From the NCBI RefSeq assembly GCF_019091135.1, contig NZ_JAGXJW010000014.1, positions 23,437 through 87,436 of the forward strand: a stretch of DNA of 64,000 bases, read 5' to 3'. Source of the stretch: Cohnella sp. GbtcB17. Its GTDB lineage: Bacteria > Bacillota > Bacilli > Paenibacillales > Paenibacillaceae. The translations under genes and the position numbers were made by a program. Below, one piece after another: positions 33,654-44,700 of this stretch. The stretch's first letter is position 1; the number at the start of each line of letters is the position of its first letter. The notes beneath the pieces are model-generated. The model had not been told where the DNA came from, searched no databases, and was given only the letters and a program-made list of their open reading frames with translations.

Positions 33654-36600
33654 ATGATACACGCCATGTTGGCCAGACTGCTTGCCGCGGTCCTATTGGT
33701 CGGGCTGCTTCAGCCTTTGCAATGGTTATCCGGAACGGTAAAAGCGGCTCCGCCGGATCCAAGCGCAGCAGCGACCTCCTTGTTAGCTTTCGGACAAAAC
33801 GACCGGGGGCAATTGGGGCTCGGGCATACAACCGATCAAAGCGTCCCGGTAGCCGTCGATGTTGGCGCCCAGGTGCGGGCCGTGGCGGCTAGCGGCAACT
33901 TCACGTTGTTCGTGACGGAGGGCGGCGATGTGCTCTCGACCGGCAACAACACTTACGGCCAATTGGGACTTGGCGACACGACGACGCGTCATACGGCGCA
34001 AGCGATCGCCGGGATCGCGGATGCGGTCGACGCAGCCGCAGGCAGAAACCACTCGCTGGTGCTGACGGGTAACGGCGACGTTTATTCGTTCGGTCTCGGC
34101 GTCGACGGGCGTCTTGGGCATGGGAATGCGAATTCCTTAAACGTCCCGGTCAAGATCGCGGGCCTTCCTCCCGCCAAGGCCGTAGCGGCTGGCGGCAGCC
34201 ACTCGCTGGTGCTAACGGTGACCGGAGAAGTATATGGATTCGGCAGCAATAACTTCGGTCAGCTGGGACTTGGAAAAGCCGTTTCTTCTGCTGCAGTGCC
34301 GACCAAGCTCGCGCAGCTTCCTCCTATAGCGGCCATTAGCGCGGGAACGGACTTCTCGCTGCTTCTGACGGAAGCCGGAGACGTCTACTCTTTCGGCCTG
34401 GGCGTGAATGGACAGCTCGGCCTCGGCGCGTCGGGGGAAGCGGAGATTCGCTATACGCCTGTGCGAATCTCTGCGTTGGATGCGGAAAATAAACGGATTC
34501 GGCAGATTGAGGCGGGCGGTTCGCATGCGCTGCTGCTAACGGAGGACGGCGAGGCCTACGCCTTCGGGCTAAACGGCTTCGGACAGCTCGGACTGGGCGA
34601 TACGCTGGATCGATCGGTACCTACGAAGGTGGCCGGCCTGCCCAAGCTTACGACAATCGCGGCGGGTGGGTATCATTCGTTTGCGATGGGCGAGGATGGC
34701 GCGTTGTATGCCTTCGGCTACGATTCGTCCGGCCAGCTTGGCGATCGGGACACCGAATCTCAGCTTGCGCCGGTGCGCATAAAAGGACTATGGAACATTC
34801 AATTCATCGAAGGCGGGGCGTATTCTTCATTTGTATCGGGCAGTCTTGCGTCGCTGATCTCGCCGACCGAGGCGATCTTCGAGAAGTATGAACGCGAACA
34901 GCAGGACATCGCCGTATCGCTGGAGCTGAACGGCAATGCGCTGACCGCTATACGCAACGGCGCGACCGAGCTTGTTCCGGGGACGGATTACGTGCTGGAG
35001 GATGGCGGGACGACGGCGATCGTCAAAAAAAGTTATTTGGCTGCGCTTGGCGTCGGCGCGGCGCCGCTTCGATTCGAATTCAATCGTGGTCCGGCGGAGC
35101 AGCTGAATTTGTCGGTCATTTACACCGCGAGCAAGGAAAAGCGGGCCTTCGGGTTTGGAGACAATGCGTACGGACAGCTGGGACAAGGAGATTCCGCCGA
35201 TCGGAGCGTCCCGACCGCGATCGATACGCCGGCCGACATTGCGGCGGTGGCTGCGAGCAACGGATATACCTTCTGGCTGACGGAAGCAGGCGCGTTGTAC
35301 GCGGGCGGGTGGAATGCCAACGGCGAATTGGGGATCGGAGGCGGGGGCAATCCGGATGAACCGCAGCCGGTATCCGCGCTCCAGAGCGTTCCGGTGAAAA
35401 GCGTCGCATCCGGCTACCAGCATACGATCGTCGTATCGGCTGACGGCGATGTGTATGCGTTTGGCATCAATTTGAACGGTCAGCTGGGACTCAGCACTGG
35501 CACGACGCAAAATATACCGGTGCGGCTTGGATACTTGCCGCCCATCGCCGCGGCCGCAACGGGGAGCGATCATTCGCTGCTGCTGTCCGTGGCGGGAGAG
35601 GTTTACGCAGCCGGCTCGAACAAATACGGACAACTGGGGCTTGGACAGACGACGTCCAGCTCCAGCTTCGTGCGGATTCCCGACCTTCCCGAGATCAAAG
35701 CGATCGCGGCCGGCGAACAATATTCGCTGCTCATCGCGGCCAACGGAGACGTCTATGCCTTCGGACGCAATCAATACGGTCAACTGGGGCTCGGGCACAC
35801 GACGGACGTCAACGTGCCGACTTTGATCGAAGCGATGGACAAGCCCGTCCAAGCGGCCTCGGCGGGAGCAAGGCATGCGCTGCTGCTGACCGAGGACGGA
35901 ACGGTGTACGCTGTCGGCAACGGCAATCGCGGTCAGCTCGGCCAGGGCAATACCGCCAGTCTGAATGTGCCGACGGTCGTGGCCGGCGCGGTTGACGCAG
36001 CCAATGTTGCGGCGGGAAGGGATTTTTCGTTGTTTACGACGAATAACGGACAAGTTTATTCGTTCGGACTCGGCGACCAAGGCCAGCTGGGACATGGCGA
36101 TACCGCGAATCGTCTGGTGCCGGAAAAAATCGCCGAGATGGACGGCTACTACGTGAAGTCGGTCGCGGCGGGAGCGATGCACGCGGTCTTGACGATCGCG
36201 CCGCGACCGGCGCGCGATAGCGCGATCAGCCCGACGCAGGCTCCCTTCGATAAAAATCCGCCGAACCAAACGGATATCGCGGTCGTGTTGAATTTGAACG
36301 GCAATGCTTTGACCGGCATCGCGAACGTCGGTACCGCGCTTCAGGCCGGGATGGATTACACGCTGTCGGCCGATACGGTCACGATTCACCGCGGCTATCT
36401 GTCCGGCTTGGCCGTGGGCTCCGCCAACCTGACGTTTTCGTTCAGCGCTGGCGCGCCGCAGACGTTAGTCGTTGACGTCACAGACAGCACACCGAGTGCA
36501 ACGCCAACGCCGACGCCGAGTGCGACACCGACGCCGACGCCGAGTGCGACGCCAACGCCGACGCCGAGTGCGACGCCAACGCCGACGCCGAGCGCGACAC

Positions 36601-37919
36601 CGACGCCGACGCCGAGTGCGACGCCAACGCCGAGTGCAACGCCGACATCGACGCCGAGTGCGACGCCAACGCCGACGCCCACGCCAGTCACGCCGCCGAG
36701 TGCGCCGACGGGCGTGACGGCGACGGCGGGCGTGAAGGAGGCAACGGTGAGCTTCGGCGCGCCGAGCGAAGACGGAGGCAGCCCGATCACCGGCTATCGG
36801 GTCGTGTCTGCGCCGGATAGCGTAGAGGCGACCGGCAGCGACAGCCCAATCACGGTGCCGGGCCTGCGTGCGGGCGTGTCCTACACGTTTACGGTGCAGG
36901 CGATCAACGCCGCGGGCAACGGTCCGATGTCGGCGCCGTCGAATGCGGTGACGCCCGAAGCGCCGCCGGCCACGCCGACGCCATCGCCGGCCACGCCGAC
37001 GCCATCGCCGGCTACGCCAACGCCGCCGCCGAGCACGCCGCCGGTCACACCGACGCCGGTCACGGTGCCGGGCGCGCCGACGGGCGTGACGGCGAAGGCA
37101 GGCGTGAAGGAGGCGACGTTGAGCTTCGTCGCGCCGAGCGCCGATGGGGGGAGTCCGATTACCGGCTACCGGGTCGTGTCCGCACCGGATAATCTGGAGG
37201 CGATCGGCAGTGGCAGCCCGATCACGGTGACGGGCCTGCGCGCGGGCGTGTCCTACACGTTTACGGTGCAGGCGATCAACGCAGCTGGGAGCGGTCCAAT
37301 GTCGGCGCCGTCAAATTCGGTGACGCTCGAAGCGGCCCCCGGCTTGAACGGCAGCCCTTCCCTTTCGGATATGACCGGCCACTGGGCGAAGGCGGCTGTA
37401 GAACGAGCCGTCACGCTCGGCATCGTCACCGGCTATCCGGACGGCACATTCAGGCCGGGCGCGAACGTGACAAGACAGGAGATTGCCGCGATCCTGATTC
37501 GTTCGCTGCCCGTCGATACCGGAGCCGCTCCGCCGGCTTTCCGTGACGCCGGCGCAATCGGCGACTGGGCCTCCGAAGCGGTCGGCCAAGTCGCCGCGCT
37601 CGGACTTATGGTTGGCTACGGGGACGAAACCTTCCGTCCGAACGAACGATTGACAAGATCGGAGCTGGCGATTCTGATCCGGCGTGCTCATGCGCTGAAC
37701 GGCAAAAAAGAATTCAAGCCGGTCGATCCCGCCATGCCTGCGGCATACGCTGACGAAGAAGCGATCCCGCCATGGGCAAGAGAGGCGGTTAGCGATCTTA
37801 AACAGCTGGGCATCATGAGCGGTCGCGACGACAACCGTTTTGAGCCTGGCGCATATGTCACGCGCGCGGAAACGATCGTCACGCTGGTGAGATATTTGGA
37901 AAATATCCGCGAGGTTTGA
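33654..37919 (+). CDS. SLH protein with two seven-repeat RCC1 propellers, two X2-like and two FN3 domains
   Basis: Secreted protein of 1421 residues. ATG 33654 follows AAGGGGG; the frame is open back to a TTG at 33597 with no signal-like gain. Order: signal peptide (about 1-35), seven RCC1 repeats (about 40-400, each YxFGxNxxGQLGLG), an X2-like Ig domain (about 402-490, [18 protein letters not shown]), seven more RCC1 repeats (about 495-850), a second X2-like domain (about 855-945), a Pro-Thr linker, two near-identical FN3 domains ([14 protein letters not shown]) split by another linker, and three SLH repeats (about 1240-1421). Seven repeats are one complete RCC1 propeller, so the unit (propeller + X2) has been duplicated. 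RCC1-type propellers bind proteins; a binding or display role at the cell surface is likely. No enzyme domain. A terminator follows. Confidence 0.88.
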   Translation: MIHAMLARLLAAVLLVGLLQPLQWLSGTVKAAPPDPSAAATSLLAFGQNDRGQLGLGHTTDQSVPVAVDVGAQVRAVAASGNFTLFVTEGGDVLSTGNNTYGQLGLGDTTTRHTAQAIAGIADAVDAAAGRNHSLVLTGNGDVYSFGLGVDGRLGHGNANSLNVPVKIAGLPPAKAVAAGGSHSLVLTVTGEVYGFGSNNFGQLGLGKAVSSAAVPTKLAQLPPIAAISAGTDFSLLLTEAGDVYSFGLGVNGQLGLGASGEAEIRYTPVRISALDAENKRIRQIEAGGSHALLLTEDGEAYAFGLNGFGQLGLGDTLDRSVPTKVAGLPKLTTIAAGGYHSFAMGEDGALYAFGYDSSGQLGDRDTESQLAPVRIKGLWNIQFIEGGAYSSFVSGSLASLISPTEAIFEKYEREQQDIAVSLELNGNALTAIRNGATELVPGTDYVLEDGGTTAIVKKSYLAALGVGAAPLRFEFNRGPAEQLNLSVIYTASKEKRAFGFGDNAYGQLGQGDSADRSVPTAIDTPADIAAVAASNGYTFWLTEAGALYAGGWNANGELGIGGGGNPDEPQPVSALQSVPVKSVASGYQHTIVVSADGDVYAFGINLNGQLGLSTGTTQNIPVRLGYLPPIAAAATGSDHSLLLSVAGEVYAAGSNKYGQLGLGQTTSSSSFVRIPDLPEIKAIAAGEQYSLLIAANGDVYAFGRNQYGQLGLGHTTDVNVPTLIEAMDKPVQAASAGARHALLLTEDGTVYAVGNGNRGQLGQGNTASLNVPTVVAGAVDAANVAAGRDFSLFTTNNGQVYSFGLGDQGQLGHGDTANRLVPEKIAEMDGYYVKSVAAGAMHAVLTIAPRPARDSAISPTQAPFDKNPPNQTDIAVVLNLNGNALTGIANVGTALQAGMDYTLSADTVTIHRGYLSGLAVGSANLTFSFSAGAPQTLVVDVTDSTPSATPTPTPSATPTPTPSATPTPTPSATPTPTPSATPTPTPSATPTPSATPTSTPSATPTPTPTPVTPPSAPTGVTATAGVKEATVSFGAPSEDGGSPITGYRVVSAPDSVEATGSDSPITVPGLRAGVSYTFTVQAINAAGNGPMSAPSNAVTPEAPPATPTPSPATPTPSPATPTPPPSTPPVTPTPVTVPGAPTGVTAKAGVKEATLSFVAPSADGGSPITGYRVVSAPDNLEAIGSGSPITVTGLRAGVSYTFTVQAINAAGSGPMSAPSNSVTLEAAPGLNGSPSLSDMTGHWAKAAVERAVTLGIVTGYPDGTFRPGANVTRQEIAAILIRSLPVDTGAAPPAFRDAGAIGDWASEAVGQVAALGLMVGYGDETFRPNERLTRSELAILIRRAHALNGKKEFKPVDPAMPAAYADEEAIPPWAREAVSDLKQLGIMSGRDDNRFEPGAYVTRAETIVTLVRYLENIREV
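36487..36690 (+). repeat. 24-bp coding minisatellite (Pro-Thr linker)
   Basis: About eight tandem copies of a 24-bp unit containing ACGCCGACGCCGAGTGC encode the repeated linker SATPTPTP. Copies are nearly perfect, so length change by slippage is likely between strains. Related but shorter repeats encode the linkers at 36970-37060 and 18690-18800. Confidence 0.85.
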
Positions 37920-37953
37920 GGCAAAGCAAGGGGCTGTCCAAAAGCCGAACAGC

Positions 37954-37997
37954 CAAACGGGACGAAGCAGAGAATACCTGCTTCGTCCCGTTTGCGT
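37954..37997. terminator. 17-bp perfect-stem terminator (element copy 2)
   Basis: CAAACGGGACGAAGCAG (37954-37970) pairs with CTGCTTCGTCCCGTTTG (37978-37994), 7-base loop, between two convergent SLH genes. Compared with the copy at 15.45 kb, one T-A pair is a C-G pair and the loop differs, while the flanks AGC and CGTTT are kept. Confidence 0.82.
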
Positions 37998-38011
37998 TTC
38001 CGATCTCATTT

Positions 38012-41000
38012 CTACATTTGCGCCTGAACCTCCAGCATTTTGAGCAGCATGACGACCGCTTCTGAACGCGTTACTGCATCGTTCGGAACAAATTGATTGC
38101 CGCCACGACCGTTCGCGATACCGAGCTTTTGAATCGCTTCGACTGCGCCTTTCGCCCATGCCGGAATGTCTTCGTCATCCGCGAAGCTGGTTGTTGCATT
38201 CACGTTGCGAGGCAGCTTTAATGCATGGGCGATCATAGTCGCCATCTCCGCGCGAGTGATGTGCTTGTCCGGTCGGAAGCTCCCGTCCTGGTACCCGTTA
38301 ACGATTTCCATTTGCAGGGTGAGCGCGACTGCCCGCTTCGCCCACTGACCAATTTGATCGTTATCTGTGAATGTTGCCGCAGCGCCATTCCCATCCAGCT
38401 TCAAAGCGTCAGCCAGCATGACGGTAAACTCGGCGCGAGAGACAGCGTTGTCCGGTTTGAACGTTCCGTCCGGATAACCGCCGACGATTTTTTGCGACAC
38501 CGCTTGCTTGATGCTGCCTTCAGCCCAGTGTCCGGCAATGTCGGTCAATTCGACGAGCGGGGCAGCCGGTTTCGTCTGCTCTCGATAAATGCTCAGCCTA
38601 TATTCCTTCCGGATGCCGTTCTCCGCTTGCACAGTCAATACCAGCAGATTATCTTCATCCGTTAAATCGACTTTGACGCTGTCTGTGATAGCCTTGCCAT
38701 CCAAGGTCACTTTTGCCGAGATATCTGCTTTTATCGGTACAAGGGAGACTTGCTCGGCTTCTGTTCGTGCCGTATATGCTGTCGTTCCCGGAGCAAACGA
38801 AGGGCTTAGCTTCAAAGGCTCGCCCTCAACCTCACCCCATACTTGCAGATCCGTCAGATCGGCATTGCCGGATAATACGTAACCGCCTCCGGCCGGTGAT
38901 TGGACTGTCGTGGCTTGTTGACTTAGCGCTTCGCTGACATTGCCCGCCGCATCGAAGGCTACAATTTTAAACGTATACGTCGTATTCTCCGTCAGCTCCC
39001 GGATGGCGGCTCCATAAACGCTCCCGCTTACCGTTTCACGTTCGTTATCGTTGACATAGATTCGATAGCCGCTCACGCCCGCATGATCCGTCGCGCTTGG
39101 CCACGTCAGCTCTGCACTCGTCGGTGCGATATCCGATACCGTCAGCTCGCTGCCGCCCGGCCATCGCGGCGCTTCGCTGTCCGGTTGACGCTTCACGTTG
39201 ATCGTGTAAGTCGATTGTTCCGTTTGATCTTCTGCTGTGACCGACAGTTTTATCGGATTATTCCCTACCTCGAGCGTTTGGACGTTGCCGCCGAGCACTT
39301 CATAGGCTGCCGCCGCATCGTAGGTTGCCGCCGTGACCGTCAATCGTTCTGTGGCATAAGAAACTTCAAGGGTATAGGTGAAAATATCGGGCTGAAACCC
39401 TTGCAGCAGCGTATCGTCCACGTAAATGCCGTTTAAACGCGCAATTGTATTTTTGAGTACGACGACGGACAGCGCCGGCTGCACTGTTGCCGGGTTGTGA
39501 ACAAACGCCGGCAGCTGCAATTGACCAACCACCTTGTAGGTGCCCGCTTGATCCGGGTCATAGTCGGTCTGTTCCCAATCCCAATTCACATTCACATCCA
39601 ATAAAGACTGGTTTTTTACACGCACCTGGACTTTCTCCGGAAAATGCTTCTTCAAATCATCGAGCTGGATGCCTTTACCCACCTTGATGTCCGCCGGAGT
39701 TACAACCCCCGTCACAGTCGTATAGGGGATGGCGGCTGCCGGCGTGGAAAATCCGCTTTCTTCCTCCTGCGTGACCGATGTTACCGCAAACCAGTATCGT
39801 TTTCCTGCGGTCAAATGGTTCACGACATAAGCGGCTTGCGTCACTTCATTTTCATTGACAAGCGTCCATTCATCAGGATCGGCTGGCATATCCGAGCCTT
39901 CATACGTATAGATCCGGTAGGATTCCACTCCCCCCAACGGTTGCCATGACAGATTTACTTTTTCTTCCTCTGCGGTTGCCTGCAGCCCGACTGGAATGGC
40001 CGACAAGATGTCGGCATCCGTCAGTTGAACGGTCTGCCATGCCTGAATGAGACGATCCGAATCCACTTCATAGACTTCCAGGTACTGGCCTGCCTGAACA
40101 TTTGGAATATCCGATCCTAACGTATACGCCGTCGCTTCGGCAGGCAAAGCATCCCATACCCACGGGCGAGCGTTGCCGAGGCTGCTTAACCTGTAGGCGA
40201 ATGAATGGTTGGACTGGCCGGGCACGGCCGTCACTTTTGTTGTGCCGACCGCGCTCCCCGGGCTAATTTGAAGGGAAGTTATATCGGGCGCCGCTTCCTT
40301 GACGACTAGCTCAAGCGTTGCCGTAGCGCTTGCTTGACCGGCATCCGTAGCCGTAAGTTCGATATTGAAGCTTCCGGATTGCCGGGGCGTGCCTTGAAGC
40401 ACGCCGTTGGCGTTAAGACTCATGCCAGCGGGGAGCCCGGTCGCCTGCCAGGTCAACCCGCCTAGGGCGCCATCGAATGCGGTGAGCGTGAGGGAGTAGG
40501 GAGCATCCTTATTCGCATCGGGCAATGCAGCCGTCAAAATCGCCGGGCGCAAATACGGATAACCGTCGTTTACGTTTGGATGTATGGCCCAAGTATGTAC
40601 GAAGTCCCAGTCCGAATAGGTCGATTGCTGCTTCATCTGGGCTGTCGTTTGGCTGAACACTTCGGGCGTTCCTTCAACAATGCCGACGCCGTTCGCTTGT
40701 CCTGTTGCCTCCGTATCGAAATAGGATTTCCGAATTTTGGTTCCGGAAAATGAACTGCCCGCAAATCCCCCCTGTGGCATGGAGCCCTGCGAGCTTACTT
40801 TCCCCGTTGCGTAGCCTGTATCCACGTTTGCATAAATGATAAAACCAACGACCCCGCCAATGTAGTCTACCGGATTGGTAACGTCTCCTCTTGCATAAAC
40901 GTTGCTAATCGTTCCGACCCCTTGCGTACCTGCCAGTCCGCCGCTTCTCCGATTTGGACCGCTTGCGCCAATTACGGTTGCAGTGGAAAAGGAGCTCGTG

Positions 41001-41581
41001 ATCGAAGAATTGAGTGCCGCCCCTACCATTCCCCCCGTTGTGCTGGCGATGGCACCAGGCCCTGTCGTCGCATTGACGCCGACCACTTTTCCCAGAACGT
41101 AGCAACGATCGATACGGCCTCCATTAAGTTCCCCAATCAGGCCGCCCGTGAAGGTAGAGCCGTCACTGGTAAATGTGCCGCCCTCAATATCTACAGCGAC
41201 GCCGAGATTTTTGACAACGCCTGAGGATTGGCCGAAAAAGCCGACATATGGCAAGGATGCGATCGGAATCCGAATGTTCGAGATCCGATATCCGCTTCCG
41301 TCAAAGGTGCCGCTAAAGGGGGCTTCACCGTTCCCGCCAAAAGGAATCCACTCATTACCGGACATATCGATATCGTTTATCAATTGAATATGGCGCGACA
41401 AATATAACGATTGATGCTCATCGATATAGGCAAGCTGTTCTGCGGTGGACACTTGCACCCAGCCGTCCGCTTCGGGCGGAACCGGGTCGGCAGCGGCATG
41501 CGCCTTGGGGGCCAACGACCCGGTTTGACCTGCCAAGGCAAATAGGAGCACCCCGATTAAAAAAATAGAAAAACGTTTCAT
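38012..41581 (-). CDS. SLH surface protein with GLUG-like, Ig-like, FN3 and cadherin-like domains
   Basis: Secreted protein of 1189 residues; ATG 41581 follows GGAGGG. Order: signal peptide (about 1-28, ending KAHAA); GLUG-type beta-helix repeats (about 60-340, e.g. GGLIGELNGGRIDRCYVLGK, GGMVGAAL, GGVVGFI); putative Ig domain (about 350-430, LPAGMSLNANGVLQGTPRQSG); FN3 (about 530-620, IPVGLQATAEEEKVNLSW); Ig-like (about 625-705, YDPDQAGTYKVVGQL); cadherin-like beta sandwich (about 715-800, FQPDIFTYTLEV); FN3 (about 805-890); a second cadherin-like stretch (about 905-985); three SLH repeats (about 1000-1189). No catalytic domain is visible; an adhesin or scaffold role is likely. Divergent from the hybrid kinase gene, 192 bp away, which may control it. 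Confidence 0.85.
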   Translation of the reverse strand: MKRFSIFLIGVLLFALAGQTGSLAPKAHAAADPVPPEADGWVQVSTAEQLAYIDEHQSLYLSRHIQLINDIDMSGNEWIPFGGNGEAPFSGTFDGSGYRISNIRIPIASLPYVGFFGQSSGVVKNLGVAVDIEGGTFTSDGSTFTGGLIGELNGGRIDRCYVLGKVVGVNATTGPGAIASTTGGMVGAALNSSITSSFSTATVIGASGPNRRSGGLAGTQGVGTISNVYARGDVTNPVDYIGGVVGFIIYANVDTGYATGKVSSQGSMPQGGFAGSSFSGTKIRKSYFDTEATGQANGVGIVEGTPEVFSQTTAQMKQQSTYSDWDFVHTWAIHPNVNDGYPYLRPAILTAALPDANKDAPYSLTLTAFDGALGGLTWQATGLPAGMSLNANGVLQGTPRQSGSFNIELTATDAGQASATATLELVVKEAAPDITSLQISPGSAVGTTKVTAVPGQSNHSFAYRLSSLGNARPWVWDALPAEATAYTLGSDIPNVQAGQYLEVYEVDSDRLIQAWQTVQLTDADILSAIPVGLQATAEEEKVNLSWQPLGGVESYRIYTYEGSDMPADPDEWTLVNENEVTQAAYVVNHLTAGKRYWFAVTSVTQEEESGFSTPAAAIPYTTVTGVVTPADIKVGKGIQLDDLKKHFPEKVQVRVKNQSLLDVNVNWDWEQTDYDPDQAGTYKVVGQLQLPAFVHNPATVQPALSVVVLKNTIARLNGIYVDDTLLQGFQPDIFTYTLEVSYATERLTVTAATYDAAAAYEVLGGNVQTLEVGNNPIKLSVTAEDQTEQSTYTINVKRQPDSEAPRWPGGSELTVSDIAPTSAELTWPSATDHAGVSGYRIYVNDNERETVSGSVYGAAIRELTENTTYTFKIVAFDAAGNVSEALSQQATTVQSPAGGGYVLSGNADLTDLQVWGEVEGEPLKLSPSFAPGTTAYTARTEAEQVSLVPIKADISAKVTLDGKAITDSVKVDLTDEDNLLVLTVQAENGIRKEYRLSIYREQTKPAAPLVELTDIAGHWAEGSIKQAVSQKIVGGYPDGTFKPDNAVSRAEFTVMLADALKLDGNGAAATFTDNDQIGQWAKRAVALTLQMEIVNGYQDGSFRPDKHITRAEMATMIAHALKLPRNVNATTSFADDEDIPAWAKGAVEAIQKLGIANGRGGNQFVPNDAVTRSEAVVMLLKMLEVQAQM

Positions 41582-41658
41582 ATTCCAAATCCCTCCACGC
41601 ATAGATGAGCAATCAACGTAAAGTATAAATGGCAATGTGGGAGCTGGAATCTACCTCT

Positions 41659-41735
41659 GGTTATAGGGAGGGTTATAGAAGCTGTCTTTTCTCGTAAAAT
41701 GCAGGAAAATGTCGAATCGAATAGAACTTTACGAG
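41659..41735. promoter_or_regulatory. Divergent control region with inverted and direct repeats
   Basis: Between the SLH gene and the hybrid kinase gene, GGTTATAG occurs twice 12 bases apart (41659-41666, 41671-41678), and CTCGTAAA (41691-41698) is repeated inverted as TTTACGAG (41728-41735). These are candidate sites for the regulator of this locus. Seen in sequence; function inferred. Confidence 0.35.
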
Positions 41736-41773
41736 GTGACCTATAAATATAGTGGCAGACATTTGGTGCGAAT

Positions 41774-44700
41774 ATGAGAATGAGACAGGAAACGGGTACG
41801 ACGAGAAAACAATTGACGGTATTGCTCGGCATGATCGGCGTATTTACCGTCGTTTCATCGCTGTTTATTTATGAGTGGCTCAAACCCACGTTTCAGTACC
41901 CGGAAGCGCGAGCCGGGGTGTTGGACGCCAGGCAATGGGATTTTGCGGAGCAGGGAATCGTGCCGCTGCAGGGAGAATGGGAGTTCTATGCGAACAAGCT
42001 GCTGACTCCGCAGGACTTTCTCGCCAATGGCAGGGCGTTGGAGTCGGAGCGCACAATCGTCCGTGTGCCGGGAGGTTGGAAGAATTCCGATTCCTCCGGC
42101 AGCGGGTACGGCGCGGGGACGTACCGTCTGCGCATCGAGGTGAGCGAAGCGAATTTTTATAGCCTCAGAGGCAAAAAGATTCGCTTGTCCAGCCATATTT
42201 ATATGAACGGGGCGGACCTCGGCGGTGCCGGCCAACCGGCTTTGTCGGCCGACCGATTCGTACCGAGCAACCTTCCGTTTATCGGCATGATCAAGGCGGA
42301 TGGGGATACCGTCGAAGTCCTGATCCAGATCGCCAGCTACCGCTACATGAAAGGCGGACTGGTGCAGGCGCCGGAGTTCGGTTTGACGGACGACGTGTGG
42401 GCGAGGCGGGATAACGCGCGGCTGGCGGATATGATCGTCATGACGACCATGCTTGTTTTCGGCATTTATTTCGCAGGTACGTTCAAGCAATGGAAAAAGG
42501 AGCCTTATCTTTTTTTCTTTAGTCTGTTCTGCCTGTCGTTAGGGTTGTTTTTCAGCTTCGACAACGAGATCGTCATGGCGTCCCTGTTTCCCGCGATGAC
42601 CTTTCCGTTTTTGCAGAAGATGCTTTTTATCCTGCCTTATGTGTCGATCTTGTCGTTCGCGCTCTATGTCTATTTGTACCTGGACTACAAGGGAGGCTGG
42701 GGATACAAATGGCTGAGCCGGATTTCATTAACGTTTCTCGCGGTTCTGATCGTCATTCCGAACGCCTATCTCGTTCATATTCTTTGGCTGGGAGTCGCCC
42801 TTCATATCGCCGCCTTCGCTTTTGTCATTCGCTGGATTTTCCGGTATCGGAATAGCGGAGTTCATATTTACTATATTTTGTCGGGCTTGTTTTTCCTGAT
42901 CATCAGCTGGGTGTATGCCCAGACCCGTTATCAGTTGGCGCTCGACAATCCGTACTATATGATCGTCACGCCGCTGCTGCTCGTGCTGTCGCAATCGTTC
43001 CTCATGTCGGACAGAGCCCGCGAGGCGTCCGAGCGCAGCGAGCGCTTGGCCGAGCAGCTCATCGCGTACGACCGCCAGAAAGACGAGTTTCTCGTCCACA
43101 CATCCCATGAGTTTAAGACGCCGCTCCACGGTATTATCAATTTGGCTCAGGTGGTGATCGACCACAGCGATTCGGGGCTGACGCGGCGGCATCGAGACAA
43201 TTTGGACTTCATCATCGCCCAAGCGACACGCCTATCGAGCCTGGTCAACGATATTATCGATTTTCAGAGCCTGCAGCGCGGCAGTTTGGCGTTCCACAAC
43301 CGGCTCTTCGATATCGGTGGCACGGTGCAAGGGACGCTCGAGGCGCTTAAGTACATGCGCAAGAACGATCAGGTACAGCTGGTGAACAGGGTGCCTCCGG
43401 GAACCTATTATTTGTTCACCGACGAGAATCGCCTGAAGCAGATTCTGGTGAACCTGGTCGGCAATGCGCTGAAGTTTACCGAACAAGGGAGCGTGTCGAT
43501 CGCCGCCGAGTCCCGCGAGGGCTGGCTTCATTTGACCTTTACGGACACCGGCGCCGGGATGAGCGAAGAGCGGCAGCACGCGCTTTTCAAAGGCGATCCA
43601 TATACAGGCGAAGGAGATCAGGCGGATTTGGCGTTCCAATCTTCCGGTCTGGGACTTAAGATCTCGAAGGCGCTGGCGCTGCAGATGAGCGGCGATCTGG
43701 AGCTGAAGCGGTCGGAGCCGGGCAAGGGATCCGTGTTCGAGCTTCGGCTGCCCGAGGCGGAGGCGCAAAGGGAGCCGGGGGCTGCGCAGAAGGAGACGGA
43801 GGCCGCCGCGGCAGAAGCCGCTGCCGGTATGGAGCCGCAGTCGTTGCCGGGGGCAAGCTCGCCGATAAGCGAACACCTATCGCCTCACGAGGTCGTTCAA
43901 TCCGGCAAGGCGAAAATCTTGCTAGTGGACGACGACGCGTCCAACATCAAGGTGCTTCAAGAGTGGTTTACGTTCAGCGGATATCACATGCTCACGGCTT
44001 ACAACGGAGCGGACGCGCTTCAGCTGATCCAGGAGCATCGCGGCGACCTGTCGCTTGTTCTGCTCGACGTCATGATGCCGGAGCTCTCCGGGTATGAGGT
44101 GTGCAGGCGCATTCGGGCGGAGTACCCGCTCTATAAGCTGCCCGTCTTGCTGCTCACGGTGCGCAACTCGCCCGCAGATGTCGCGATGGGCTTCGAGGCG
44201 GGAGCCAACGACTTCCTGGTGAAGCCGTTCAGCGGCAAGGAGCTGCTGGCCCGGGTCGAGACGCTGCTTCAATTAAAGGGAGCGGTCGAGCAGGCCATTC
44301 GCATGGAGACGCTGTTTTTGCAATCGCAGATCAAGCCTCATTTTGTCTACAACGCGCTCAGCGGCATCATCTCGTTATGCTACAGCGACGGCGCGCGGGC
44401 GGGCAAGCTGCTGGGCGAGTTCAGCAACTATTTGCGGCTCAGCTTCGATCTCGATCCCCGTCACGCCAAAGTCAGTCTGAAGCGCGAGTTGTCGCTCACT
44501 AAGTCCTACATCGAGTTGGAAAAAGCTCGTTTCGGCGCACGTCTGCATGTGGAATGGGATACGGATGCTCAAGCGGGGCCGCTGATTCCGGCACTGACCT
44601 TGCAGCCGCTCGTTGAAAACGCGATACGCCACGGCATTATGAAGCGGCTGTCGGGAGGCACGGTGATCGTTCGGGCGAAGCTGGAGCGGGAGGGGCTGCA

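Noticed and set aside
34827-36389. 520-residue minus-strand frame
   Set aside because: Antisense shadow of the RCC1 repeats, no ribosome site, Arg-rich composition.
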